Source: Aphanomyces cochlioides
Taxonomy: Eukaryota; Oomycota; Saprolegniomycetes; Saprolegniales; Verrucalvaceae
NCBI GenBank assembly: GCA_019828595.1
Contig: JAHQRK010000006.1
Coordinates: forward strand, 1,488,001 to 1,552,000
DNA: 64,000 nucleotides
Reading direction: 5' to 3'
The notes beneath the pieces were generated by a model. It made no database searches and was not told the origin of the DNA. It saw only the letters and a program-made list of their open reading frames with translations. Positions 11,344 to 22,250 of the stretch are shown here, piece after piece. How positions within the stretch are numbered: position 1 is the stretch's first letter; each line of letters opens with the position of its first letter. The position numbers were made by a program, and so were the translations under genes.

Positions 11344-12615
11344 TTAAAACAACTCACTCAAATGGGAAATCAACTTGTCAACTTCTTCAAGCGTGTTGTA
11401 GTGCGCCAAGGAGACGCGGGTAACGCCACCGTAAGCACGTAGACCGAGCGAATCGACCAAATGCACGGCATAAAAGTCGCCGTGGCGAATGCCAATGTTG
11501 TACTTGTCAATGAGGCTCACAATGTCTGGCGATTGGAATCCTTCGACGACAAAGCTCACCGTGGCGACACGGGAGTACGTCAGTCCTTGGTATTCTTCCG
11601 TGAGGGTTGGAAGACCAATGATGCGCACCTTTGGCGCCTTGCTACGTAGGAAAGCGAGCAACTTCTCAGTCAATGCGTTCTCGTGTTGCTCAAAGCGGTC
11701 GTAGGCTTTTTGCATGAGTTCGCGTTGCGAGCCCGAGCCGTTGAAGACATTTTGGCCCAAATGAACGAGGTAGTCGACGACACCACGGATGCCGTAGCTG
11801 AGTTCAAAGATGACATTGCCAGGTTGGAGCTTGTACGGCAAGTTGTCGGCTTGGATGAAGAAGTGGTTAATGCCAGGAAGACTCAAGAGGAGCTCGTGGC
11901 GCCCCCAGAGAATGGCGTAGTGTGGACCAAACACTTTGTAGATCGAAAAGACGTACAGATCGGCGCCGCTGGCTTGGACATCGACAAGGCGGTGAGGAGC
12001 GTATGCCACAGCATCGACGGAGAGACGGCCACCGACAGCATGAACGCGCTTGGCAACTTCGGCAACGGGATTGACGGTACCGAGGACGTTCGAGGCATGC
12101 GTCATGGCAACCCACTTGGTGCGGGACGTGAGGAGTCCGTCAAGCGTCGCAAGTTCCAAGTGCAGAGTCTGTGGGTTGACTTCCCAAATCTTGATGATGG
12201 CACCTGCTTGAGCGAGTCGTTTCCACGCACCGACGTTGGCCTCATGCTCCGAGTTGGTCAAGATAATTTCGTCGCCAGGAACGATCGTCGGCAGGATGGC
12301 TTGAATGATGAGGAACATGAGGAGAGTCGTCGAACCTCCCATGACGACTTCTTCGTCATGGGCTGCATTAATTAAGCTCGCAACAGCTCGGCGAGCTTCA
12401 AGGACACGACCAGTGGCAGTTTGGGACATGCTGTAGCTCGCTCCAAGTTGAACGCTCGTTTTTGTGAGGTAGTCGTACACGTAGTCAGCCACTCGCTTGA
12501 GGACTTGGGAGCCACCGGCGTTGTCCATGAAGATGCATTGGTTGGGCTCGGCTAGTGATGGAAACTCGGATCGGACAGCAGAGAGCTCAGACGGCGAGAA
12601 GGCTTGGATGCTCAT
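11344..12615 (-). CDS. Class V aminotransferase, cysteine-desulfurase-like
   Basis: 423-aa intronless PLP enzyme. Family features: FMDNAGGSQV near 30-38, SEHEAN (122-127), THASNVLGTVNP (172-183), Asp201 in SVDAVAYAPH (PLP ring nitrogen) and Lys227 in SIYKVFGPH (Schiff base). The C-terminal lobe with GIRHGDFYAVHL is complete. The subgroup resembles cysteine-desulfurase-like proteins of unknown substrate rather than mitochondrial NFS1. I chose ATG 12615 because homologues start about 20 residues before the conserved N-terminus. The frame stays open to an ATG at 12786, adding an Arg-rich 57-residue stretch that could be a targeting peptide or 5' UTR. Confidence 0.85.
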   Translation of the reverse strand: MSIQAFSPSELSAVRSEFPSLAEPNQCIFMDNAGGSQVLKRVADYVYDYLTKTSVQLGASYSMSQTATGRVLEARRAVASLINAAHDEEVVMGGSTTLLMFLIIQAILPTIVPGDEIILTNSEHEANVGAWKRLAQAGAIIKIWEVNPQTLHLELATLDGLLTSRTKWVAMTHASNVLGTVNPVAEVAKRVHAVGGRLSVDAVAYAPHRLVDVQASGADLYVFSIYKVFGPHYAILWGRHELLLSLPGINHFFIQADNLPYKLQPGNVIFELSYGIRGVVDYLVHLGQNVFNGSGSQRELMQKAYDRFEQHENALTEKLLAFLRSKAPKVRIIGLPTLTEEYQGLTYSRVATVSFVVEGFQSPDIVSLIDKYNIGIRHGDFYAVHLVDSLGLRAYGGVTRVSLAHYNTLEEVDKLISHLSELF

Positions 12616-13582
12616 GGTGAGTTGCAAGTTGATGTCAATTTGAAAAATGAGGCACTGATCTCCGAAGATCGAAGGTCGGAGAGAGTGGACGACATCACGA
12701 ACAGCTGGGGCATGTGATCTTCCTGATGATGTAAACCTTTGACAATTTGGAGACAATCGATGACAGCGAACAAATTGAGTCATCATGGGGCAACGACCTC
12801 TTCTCGTAGCTGTCTAAATCAATCCTCATCACTCGAGCACGATCATAATGAGTGGTTGACTTTGACAGAGAATCCTTAATGGGCACTCCACCTCCACCCT
12901 CGTTCGGTAGGGCGGATCGACGACATGGGAAGAAAAAGGCTGACAATCCGATCATGTTTGACTGCCATCAATTGAAACTTTCGCTTCTTTTGTCCATGTA
13001 GTATACGTATACTACAACAAACTCGTCGGATGACGCGGTACTTTCTTGGTTATGTTCACGTACACATTGTCCTTATTTTGTTGGAGGATTATTGTATCCA
13101 ACAAAGGAATCAATGAAAATCCTCTCCCACCCCAAGCAATCGACTCTTGAGGAGATGAATTGTGTTGCGTGGGGGACTCTCGATGGAGACTGCTACAAGT
13201 CATGGCTTCAGGTCTAGTTTATCATCGTCAATGTCGTTTGCATCAGAGAATGACGTTGACTCCTCTACCGTTCACTTGGAAACATTTTCTATCGTCACTG
13301 CTACTGCTGCCGTCTCGTCACTTGCTAGTCCTTCACCCGAAGAAACATCACCCCAGGAAGACTTGTGACCAAGACGAGGTCTGCAACTATCAAGACATAT
13401 ACAACAGACAAATCTAAGCACATAGAACGAGGAATTATCGTCATAGCTATCGAGATGAACGAGCTACGAGCGATCCAAGTTTCAGCTAGGACTCATTCCG
13501 ATGTAGTTTTCAAGATTTTGCGTTGAGCAAAAAGTCCCCTTTTTGCCATTTCTCATGTTTTTATCCAGTTCTATTAATAGTA
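12616..13582. other. Gene-poor spacer left of the transposon nest
   Basis: Contains a 20-bp perfect palindrome at 12997-13016. A Ser/Thr-rich open frame starts at ATG 13186 and stops at 13368 (about 60 codons); it has no recognisable domain and could be a chance frame or the end of a broken gene. Nothing else is supported. Confidence 0.4.
12997..13016. repeat. 20-bp perfect palindrome
   Basis: TGTAGTATACGTATACTACA reads identically on both strands. It may be a dimeric protein-binding site or a relic of element ends. No gene start lies close by on either side except the aminotransferase, about 380 bp away. Confidence 0.6.
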
Positions 13583-13876
13583 CCGTAGGGCACAAAATAT
13601 CACACCCTCAAATTTCTGTTCACATTTAATCATACTATTGTAGGGGCAGATTGACATCGGGCACGGCGCATAGAAAGTGTAATAAAAGTTCTCAAACGAC
13701 AGAGATAGTATGATTGGTCAATAGAGCTCTTTTGGAATTCCTTTGAGTTAGAGTTTCAGTCTCAAGTCATGTCACAAGAGACGAAAGTCAAATGAAAATA
13801 TTCACGCGTTTCGAAGACCAACCAATTTGAATTAGAGTGAGCGTTAACTAATGCAAGTCATGGTTGCAGTGTTCGA

Positions 13877-14722
13877 TTGTGTTCAACGGCATCTGATATG
13901 CAAAGAAGCAAGGACCCTGGCGACGAAGGCAGCCAAGAAGAGCTTGATGGAAGTGTTGGGCCCAACGAAGAGCTGTTGCAAGAGCTGTACGAGGAACCCG
14001 GCGCTTATGCTGGCAGCATGAAGAAGTCCTTTGGTTGCGCCGATGACAATGTTTTGCTGAAGGCTGTCAACGAGACAAAGCCTTGGCGAGCTGGCAATGG
14101 CCAGATCATGCAATATTGGGCCGAACTGGCCGTAGATCTCCGTGAAAACCGTCGCTTTTGTGTGGCAAAAGACGGCCCAGGATGCTAGACGCGGTTTGAC
14201 AAACTTGTCAAAGCTTATGCTGCAGGTTCACTCGCTGCTATGAGACGTAGTGGAACAGACGAGGAGTTTGGTGAGTGTGAACAACTTCTTGAAGATATAA
14301 TATCTCAAATAAGTGACTATAAAAGCGAAAGGGACGAGGAAACCGCAGCTGGTATGGCTAAAAAGGATGCAATCGAGAAGTCTTGAACTCTTATGCGTCA
14401 ACTGGCAATGGAATCTCTATCTTCAAGCGACGATTGTGGAGACCGCAAGAATACGCCATCCAAACGTGGGAGAGTAGAAGGTCTTTTCGACATCATCTCA
14501 AACTCTGTCAATGACATGGCTCGCGAGGACCCAACAATCACTGCTTTTACAACGTTTTTGAAAAATCGACTTGAGCAAGACGATGAACGAGAAGACAAGA
14601 GACAACGCAGAGAAGAAGAACGTGAACAAAAGCAGCATGAAAGGGATATTGCTCGCGACAAGATGAACCAAGAATTCTTGTTGAACATCATGCGAATTGC
14701 CCGAGGAGGAGACATCAAGTAA
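13877..14722 (+). pseudogene. Harbinger ORF2 (Myb/SANT-like partner protein), broken
   Basis: Reading through two in-frame stops (TAG 14186-14188 and TGA near 14384) gives about 280 aa in one frame. The N-terminal half has the tryptophan and hydrophobic spacing of the Myb/SANT-like proteins that partner Harbinger transposases. The C-terminus (14570-14660) is a charged coiled coil rich in Arg/Glu, as in related ORFs in this window. The partner protein helps the transposase enter the nucleus and bind the ends. Two nonsense codons make it inactive unless read through. Confidence 0.6.
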
Positions 14723-15092
14723 TTGATAATACATCATTATTTCTTTGTTTTAACATCTCCTAGCTAGCATCACATCATGGAGAGCATCTTACTGAGTAGA
14801 TCCAAGATAGTCATCAAGAGAAGGGGCTTCAAGGTGGAAATACATCGTGATCTGGTTCCCAAAGGGTTGCAAGCAGCAGTGACAGTTGGTCAAGAGTACA
14901 GCCACGTAGAAGAGCTTCCCAACAGGAGTGCGGCGGACTTGCATCTTTTTTGCATCGAAGACAAATGGCCAGAGAGTTTTCAATCGTCCAAAACTCCATT
15001 CAACGGCTTCTCGCACCTGGCTCATTCGACTGTTGAAGCGGCTCTCGGTGCTACCAGGGGCTGGATGGGGGAAAGGGCATATAATGTAGCTA

Positions 15093-17232
15093 CCGTATCT
15101 GGTATGTTAATTCGGTGCCAAAACAAAAAAATAACCTCTATTTATTGATGTTCTAAGATTCGCAGAATATACAATATAATGTAGTTTATAGAATATCATA
15201 GGAAATTGTTCGATTTAAATAGACTACACCGCAAAATTTGTTACATAAATTGTTCAAGCTTACAATAATATACGTCTATTTTTCAATCAAAATGCTTTTA
15301 CTTGAGCTGAGTATACAAAAATATCTGTTTTTGTTCTGTCAGTTGGCCATGAAATATTCTTATTGGCTAATTTACACAGACAGAATTTGAATTTGCCATT
15401 TTTCAAGATTCTGCCGATCACACACGCATCGACGAGCCGATGGGGGTCAACCACGTTGCGTACCTTGCGCACCAAGGCACATCGACATACCACGAACAAT
15501 GAAGACAGTGTGGGGCCAACATTGATGACAGCAACGGCGGAGACGACAAACAAGAGACTGGTAAGTCACATTTCATTATGAGTTACGAAATCTAAACAAC
15601 GACTTCATAGATCACGTCACCAAAAATATCTGTTTCAATGCGAATTGCGTCTGCTTCCCTTGCAAGCTCGACAATTGAATCAAACACGTCGTCTCCGTCG
15701 TTGCTGTCGTCGTCTATTGGCTCTTCACTGGCTTCATTGTTCGAGGTATTGGCAATTAGCCCACACAATTCAAAGCCATTAATGATAGTCTTAGTGCTCA
15801 AGGTATTCCACGCGTTTGACGCCCATTTGACAAGATCTCGGCGAGTCAGTGCACAAAGCTTGAATGCTCCCGTACTAGGGTCATGATTTTTTACAGATTT
15901 TTGTGAGTGGTGAATCCAATTATTCTTTATCATTGTCTTAAAAGGTTTGATCCAAGAAACATCCGCTGGCTGACAAACCCAAGTGAATCCAGGTGGGATT
16001 TTTTCAAGAATCACATTTAATGACGATGCCAATTCAAGGACTTGGGGGCAAAAATGTGGAGAAAAATCATCCCACAGCAGCAAAATTGGCTTCAAATTTT
16101 TCCCGGCACGGTAACCAAAGTGATATTTGATAAACTCTAATGAAATTTTTGTGTTCCACCAAGCTGTTGGATTTCCATAGAGTTGTGCAGAGAATTCGTC
16201 TTGAATTTCAACAATCTCTTTCCATACAATCTTGCCAAAGCCGTTACGTTGATCAAGGTTTTCGAGTACATTTTTCTTCACTGTACTTTTTGCTGTTTTT
16301 AGGACAATAAACAAGGGATATTTTTTACCCTTGGAGTCGGCAAGAAGCATCGCAGTTGCTCGTTGCTTCTCTTGACCACTCGTTCGTATCCACACACGTT
16401 TTTCACCCACAGCATTGATGGTTTTCCTCCCTAGATATTCGTAATTCACTGCTGTTTGGTCGGCATTCAGGACGTCGGATATATCATTTTCTTGGATCAA
16501 TTTCAATACTTTTTCACTGAAGCTTTTCAACGCTTCATCTCCTTCGGCAGCGGTTTTGTTTCCGCATCGAGTTTGACATCGCATGGATAACTCATGTCGT
16601 TTCATAAACGATTTAATCCAATGTCCACTTGCTTTAAATTGACACGGCAGTAGATTCTTCTCGCTAGCAACCTGCAAAGCATACTGTTGTAATAAAAGAT
16701 TGCTAACCGGCACACCGTCAAGACGGTGTCAACAACCCAGTCAGCAATTCGTTTTTCAGTCTCGATATCGAGAACTGTGGCTTGGCCGATGCGGCGATTC
16801 GACATCTTCTTTGCAGAGGCAGGTTTTTTTGCTTTTTTTCGATTGAATTTCGATTGCGAAACCAAGCTTGAATTTTCTTTTTCGTCGATACCTCTCGCTT
16901 TCCACTCATGTCAGGGAAGTACTTCGACATTGCACTCGACAGACCAGCCACACCGAGCCCATTCTTTATGTACTCTTGAACGACCAGCCACTTAAATGAA
17001 TAATCAGTAAATGTATGTGTGTATTTTTTGGGCCCTTTGCGAGATTTGCCTTTGACTGACGGTCGACCCGAAGCAAGACGATGATGCTTTCGCATGTCAG
17101 CGAAAACTACGAATGGCAGTACAACCTCAGAAATCTTATTTTATTGATTCTGATAAGTATTGAATGTGCACAGGTCATACATGGTATTATATTTGGTCGT
17201 CGACAGACACCGAAATAACATACCAGATACGG
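15093..17232 (-). mobile_element. Pogo-like transposon inside Harbinger A
   Basis: Inverted ends CCGTATCTGGTATGTTA[A/T]TTCGGTG, 24 of 25 matching, with TA at 15091-15092 and 17233-17234 as target duplication. It is 2140 bp long and codes one transposase on the - strand. The host reading frame is restored when it is removed, which proves both ends and the order of insertion. Confidence 0.85.
15592..17095 (-). pseudogene. Pogo/Jerky-type transposase with two frameshifts
   Basis: About 500 aa in three overlapping frames. The N-terminus is Arg/Lys-rich, then a helix-turn-helix, then a CENP-B-type DNA-binding stretch (GVPVSNLLLQQYA to IKSFMKRH), then a DDE_1 domain: NADQTAV (D1), LLLWDDFSPH (D2) and CQPADVSWIKPFK (D3). 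Breaks: one in T-runs at 16824-16839 and one at the hairpin 16712-16729. The product should bind the TIRs and catalyse transposition. The C-terminal 373 aa (16713-15592) are fully open, so decay is recent. Confidence 0.8.
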
Positions 17233-18805
17233 TATTGCAACCGTATGCGGGGTCCCCATAGACTATGCGGCCATCAAATATCTTATCATCGTCTGCACGC
17301 ATGACATCCAGGAGCTTACTGTAGCTAAGAACTGTACTGTCGTGGCGTCTCCCTTCAACAGGGCCATAAACACTTTGAATAATGCCATCAGGAGTTGTGA
17401 CAGCCTGCCAATTTAGACAGTGCCTTCGTGGGTGGCCATTATAAGCTGAACGCTGGAGGTTTTCGTTGCGACCTCGACAGCCGGCTCGAGGCGAAGGTCG
17501 AGCGATATATTGCTTGGTTCCTACTGTTAGATTAGCTCACGGCCATGCAAAGGAAGTTTAATTACCATCTATAAATGCCCAGCAGTTGTCGGGAGGTGAG
17601 CCTTTAGCCTTCACAGCACAGCAGTAAATGTCCATGCGATCTGCTACTAGCTTGCGATTCATGTATAATAAATTGGCGAATGCTGAATACAACCATCTTG
17701 CTGTAAATAGAAATATACGACTAATTGCACTTGTCGATCGCCCAAATTCGTTTGCTATAGTGAACAATTTCGAAGGTTCTGTCAGGCGACGACAGAGAAC
17801 TGCAAGCGCCTCCAAACGCGTCACATTGTCACCTGAAGGAGTTACGATGTTCTCCGGCAGCCCAAATTTGACCGACAGCGTTTGAAGTTGTGGCATTGTG
17901 AATCCGTAGCGCTCAATTGAAGTTGCATCGTCGAGTGCGGGGTTGAATTCGTTGGTGTAGTTGACGACTCCAGATGGCGGACGCAAACGCAGCAAATGTA
18001 GCTTGACACAATCGAGTAGCAGCTTCTTCAGGACCCATTGACGGCCCTTGGAACATTGGACGAGGAGAACCATGAGAGCGGTGGCTTGGTCGATCGTCAA
18101 CATGGCAAAAGAAGGACCATTGACGTCTTTTAAGTCTGTGTGTTACTCCAACCTGCTGCTGGTCGAGTGATTCTTTAGCCAATCATTTAAACTCCCCAAA
18201 CTCGAGATGAGCTTGAGACTCACGACCATTTGAGTCAACGACAAACAACTCCAGAGTTTGGCAAAATCAAATCAACCAATCATATTTCTCTAAACAATAT
18301 GTCCAATTTCAAAGTCAAACTCAACATACTTTCGAAAGACCTCTAATAGCTCAGACAAGCGACTTCATTAAACCCCCCTCACTGCGAATTTTGCATCTCA
18401 AACCCGAAAGCAATGACAAAAAACACATTCTGTCCGCCGCTTGGTCGTCAAGTGCCATACATACTTCAAGCGAGAAAAACTCACGAATCTGAAAAACTCA
18501 ATGACTCAGAGTAAAAACTTGATATTGTTTTTCAGATTTTGAGAAAAACTTGTCTATTTTGTGTGTCACTGTACTTTTGACCAATCAAAAGCCAATAATT
18601 TTCCCCTTCCCCTTTCACAAGCACATTTGAAATTCAGATATTTTGGCGTTTTCGCTCATGGCAGTGGTGTATTATATACAATTCGTAAGATATTCAATGC
18701 CTCACATTGTGTTTGAACTTTTTTAATATCTCTTGGCCGTCAAAAATGGAGTTTTTTTTACTGAGATACGACCTCTGATGTCGTGCCTGATGTCAATCTG
18801 CCCCT

Positions 18806-19866
18806 ATAGTATTCAATTTTCCCAACTCACACATTAAAACATGCAAACATATGCATTTTAACCAACTTCTGAACTAAAAATTATGTTCGCGAGAGGACTC
18901 GAATCACGGGCCACAGCGACAGCAATGAAATGCTTGACGAGCTGATCTAGTGCACCCTCAAACTAAAAGGCCCCACAAGTCATAGAATTTCTCAGCTTGA
19001 TAATTGAGCTATCAACGGAAAACGTTGTGACGGTGTCCAGACGGAACAAATATTAGCCAATCAAAGTATATTAACAGTTTCATTGGCCAATAAGCCAAAT
19101 AAACTAGTTTGGAGCATTTCATGGGCATGAAGACCAGCTCTTGCTGTCTTCTAGGTAAGGTGGCTACAGAATGGCAGTGCTCAAGTAATACGAATGTCGT
19201 GAATTTGAATAGGGTTGTGTAGAATAGAATGTATCAAAAAGAGCGAGCGATGGATGTTTTCCAGTCAACTCTTTACCCCTCATTCCAGGTCATGCGAAAG
19301 AGATATCTTTAACCTGTCAGTGCTGTAAAACATGATCTCACTTGATTGGCATACTAGTTTGTAGATTGCATAAAAGTTTACTCGAGTTCAGCTCCTTCAT
19401 ATTAATTTGTTAGCTTCTAGAAGCAACATGTACTTTTGTTTATAGACGTTTTCATGGCACTTAAGGTTAGCACTCGTTGCGTCCAGCTTGGGATGCCAGA
19501 ATAACAACTTCTTCTATACCTGAAATGTAACCTTTATGGGCTTTTGTTAGATAAGCATAAAATTGCAATAAGACTAAGAGCAAATGAGAGAAATAGAGCA
19601 AAGGACATTCAAATGAAATGCATTAAATGACCAAGGGTGTGTGACAGTCGTGCAGTTTGTTTTGTCGGACACTTGATGAGTTATAACTAGTGTGTTAAGC
19701 TCCATATTCAATCTAACTGCAACAATTCAACATGCTATTCAACCGAGTTGTTCATCGGGTGACTATGTCATGCTGGTTTAAGCGCGAGGTACTCTACTTT
19801 ATTCATGATCAATTCCGTTGTTGTGCCTTGATTTGGTTTTTACTGCACATTGATTGGCTGCTCTTA
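18806..19866. other. Non-coding arm of the OTU-pogo element
   Basis: About 1.06 kb of AT-rich DNA between Harbinger A and Harbinger B1. No open frame of note. A tRNA-like B-box word (GATTCGAGTCC on the - strand near 18900) was seen but no tRNA fold. By position it belongs to the 13583-26306 element. Confidence 0.4.
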
Positions 19867-20043
19867 GAGCATCCGCACCGCTACACTGGATTCAACTCAG
19901 AGACTGACTTTTTTCAGAGCTCAAACTCCGAGCCAAAAACTCAGTTTACGTGTCAGTCTTCTTTTTGTCGCACCGGTACTCATGATTTAGAGTCAGATTA
20001 CTGTTAAAATCAATATATATTTTGGCAGTTGCTGTGAAGATCA

Positions 20044-21415
20044 ATGGAGAAGTGGAAGAAGGACATGGCTGTCTTCGCTACGAATGCCATGGATTCGTCC
20101 GATGACGATGATGATCAAGTGGTAATGGCACTGGTGCAAGTCATACGGTCCAGGCAAGTGAAAACTACCCGAGAAGCCCGTAAATCTGGCAATATTGACC
20201 GCGGGCGTCTTGCAGGACATGAAAATATCATTCGAGACTACTTTGGGCAAGGAAACAACCCACCGATTTACTCTGACCGTACCTTTCGCCGGCGTTTCCG
20301 AATGGGGCGAGATCTATTCCTTCGCATCGTTCACTCTGTTGTCGAATATGACAGCTACTTTATGCAAAAGCGTGACGCGATAGGAAAGAAAGGTGGTCCA
20401 TTATACATCTTTAAGAAGCTAAAACTCTACAATTAGGGCTCTCACATATTCAAAAATGTACTTCAGCAATGCGCATTCTTGCGTATGGCTTATCTGCTGA
20501 CGCTACCGATGAATATTGTCGTTTGGGCGAAAGTACATCCATGAAGTCGTTGAAACGATTTGTCGATGCAATTGTAAATGTCTTTGGCCCTACATATCTT
20601 TGTGAGCCATCTGATGACGATATTCAGCATCATCTCGACCAAAATGCCGCCCGCGGCTTTCCTGGAATGTTTGGCTCAATAGATTGCACACATTGGGAAT
20701 GGAAAAACTGCCCTGTTGCATGGCAAGGTCAATACCAAGATCGTGAGGGCAAGCGATCCATCGTTTTAGAAGCAATTGCCACCCAGAATATTTGGATATG
20801 GCACGCATTTATTGGTGTCCCAGGGTCAAACAACGATATCAACGTATTTGATCGCTCTACATTACTTGTAAAATTGATAAACGCTGCAGCTAGGCAAGTT
20901 GAGTTCAAGGTATGAGCTGCTTTGTGTGTATTCGATAGCTTCTACAACCCAACTAGGTTAATCAAACGACATATTCAACCATGTATTTGCTGGCTGATGG
21001 TATCTATCCATCAACAGCGCATTTCCAAAAGCCTATCAGCAATCCTGTGGGAAACAAACAAAAACTCTACACCAAGCGACAAGCGGCATTGCGAAAGGAT
21101 GTAGAGCGCTGTTTTGGCGTTTTGTTTGGGCGATTTCATATTCTCGCCAATCCTGGTCGCTTTTGGAGTAGAGATACAATGCATGCAGTTTGGAAGGCAT
21201 GTATTGTCTTGCACAATATCATCATTGAGGACGAGATGGACACAAGTATTGAAAGCACTGAATGGCCCAGTGATTTACAACGTGAGTTAATCTCTTTCAA
21301 CAAATACGTCGAGATTAAGAAGTCTCTCAAAAACGAGCGTGCTCATTACGACCCTCGGAACGATATTATTGAGCACTTGTGGTCGATGCTTGGAGAGAGT
21401 AGACTCAATGAGTAG
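20044..21415 (+). CDS. Harbinger transposase (DDE_Tnp_4)
   Basis: Exon 1 from ATG 20044 encodes an acidic N-terminus, then RTFRRRFRMGRDLF and KRDAIGKKG. Exon 2 (from about 20463) starts MRILAYGLSADATDEYCRLG and ends 20909. A 47-nt intron (20910-20956) leads to exon 3 (20957-21415). Catalytic residues: GSIDCTHWEW (D1), NNDINVFDRS (D2) and VERCFGVLFGRF (E), all present. Between exons 1 and 2 (about 20397-20462) lies either a 65-70-nt intron with a weak GT donor or a lesion; this decides if the gene is functional. It would excise and reinsert the element at TTA sites together with the opposite-strand partner. Confidence 0.78.
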
Positions 21416-22186
21416 ATTCAAACGAGCTTTTGCTCTTGCTTCTAAATTCGCAATGATTTCAGCTTGTTGTAGATTCAAAAAGCGACGAGCTTGTGGGGTC
21501 AAGTTGTCAGTTGGCATTGTAAAGCCTTGAAGGTTTGCGAGAATAGTTTGTGCCTCAGCTTTCTTCTCCATGGCGGCTGCAATATCCATCGTTGCTTGAG
21601 CAAGCTTTGAATCGTCGTTCTTTTGTTTCTTCTCTTCAATCTTTTGACGTTTCGCTGCTTTTACACCGATAGGTTTTGTCGTCACAGAAATACCATCAAC
21701 TGAAGATGACGATAGCATTAACACGTCATCTTCCGCTGATGGTATTCTTGACTTTGCTTTTGATGTAGTGTTCCGGTAGCTTTCCCATTTTGGCTTGTCT
21801 GATAGATATCGCCAACATTCAATGAATTTGAAACTCTGATGTTTGCCACTCTTGTCAACACAATCATCGTAGTACAGCCTCTTTGCTTGCTGTATGACAT
21901 CATCGACGTTTGTTCCACTCGTTTTCAAGTCCATTACTTGGGCAAAGCAACCACAAAACTTCCCTACGTCGTGCTTGATTACACAAAATTTGGTTTCCAG
22001 TGCCCGTGCCGTTCTTTCCGGTCGGCCATCAGGCTTGTTTGCATTGTAAAAGTTTGCAATCGACTCCCAAGAGGTTGCAGACGTTTGCCCCGTTCCAACT
22101 TGAGGGCCTTCATACACAGATACCCAAGATTTGCACAGCAGTTCATTCTCAACGTCGTTCATCCACACTGACATGGCGAAAACCAC
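21287..22186 (-). CDS. Harbinger ORF2, Myb/SANT-like DNA-binding partner
   Basis: 299-aa uninterrupted frame. The N-terminal 110 residues carry the Trp-spaced Myb/SANT-like domain (ELLCKSWVSV, SWESIANFYNAN, RALETKFCVIKHDVGKF), followed by FKFIECWRYLSDKPKW. A Lys-rich segment (KAAKRQKIEEKKQK) may be a nuclear signal. The C-terminal half is helical. Start ATG lies at 22186 or at the next in-frame ATG four codons on. The last 43 codons overlap the transposase gene on the other strand. Confidence 0.75.
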   Translation of the reverse strand: MVFAMSVWMNDVENELLCKSWVSVYEGPQVGTGQTSATSWESIANFYNANKPDGRPERTARALETKFCVIKHDVGKFCGCFAQVMDLKTSGTNVDDVIQQAKRLYYDDCVDKSGKHQSFKFIECWRYLSDKPKWESYRNTTSKAKSRIPSAEDDVLMLSSSSVDGISVTTKPIGVKAAKRQKIEEKKQKNDDSKLAQATMDIAAAMEKKAEAQTILANLQGFTMPTDNLTPQARRFLNLQQAEIIANLEARAKARLNLLIESTLSKHRPQVLNNIVPRVVMSTLVFERLLNLDVFVERD

Positions 22187-22240
22187 GGACTGGTCGAGTT
22201 TTTCGAGTGGTGAAATAATGTGCGTCTTTCAATTTGTATA

Positions 22241-22250
22241 CTATATATAA
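22241..22250 (-). promoter_or_regulatory. Possible TATA box of Harbinger B1 ORF2
   Basis: TTATATATAG on the - strand, about 55 bp upstream of the ORF2 start and inside the element's right end. Position and sequence fit a TATA box; no other evidence. Confidence 0.3.

Larger units (their letters stand above)
14789..18103 (-). pseudogene. HARBI1-like DDE transposase, interrupted by a pogo insertion
   Basis: Exon 1 18103-17566 and exon 2 from 17520 are joined by a 45-nt intron. Exon 2 runs to 17235, is cut by the pogo element, and resumes at 15090 down to 14789. Removing the insert and one TA restores the frame ...YGDPAYGCN|SYIICPF... exactly. Catalytic residues: AFIDGT (D1), GRRHDST (D2) and VEWSFGRL (E). 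It would cut and paste the Harbinger element. Apart from the insertion the protein looks complete, so the insertion is probably what killed it. Confidence 0.75.
13642..18805. mobile_element. PIF/Harbinger element A, split by a pogo element
   Basis: Inverted ends AGGGGCAGATTGACATC[G/A]GGCACG at 13642 and 18805. It carries the usual two Harbinger genes in convergent order: a Myb-like ORF (+, 13877-14722) and a HARBI1-like DDE transposase (-, 18103-14789). The pogo-like element 15093-17232 sits in the transposase. Net length about 3.0 kb. The 3-bp target duplication is not clear (flanks TGT and ATA), so the outermost bases may be off by a few. Confidence 0.65.

Noticed and set aside
12616..12786. 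57-residue extension of the aminotransferase as a definite mitochondrial peptide
   Set aside because: Arg-rich, but it reads like 5' UTR and the family start is at 12615. Kept only as an alternative.
18880..18960. tRNA gene on the - strand
   Set aside because: A B-box-like word is present, but acceptor and T stems do not pair and no terminator follows.
19732..20007. 91-codon ORF across the left end of Harbinger B1
   Set aside because: It runs through the TIR at 19867, so it cannot be an old gene.
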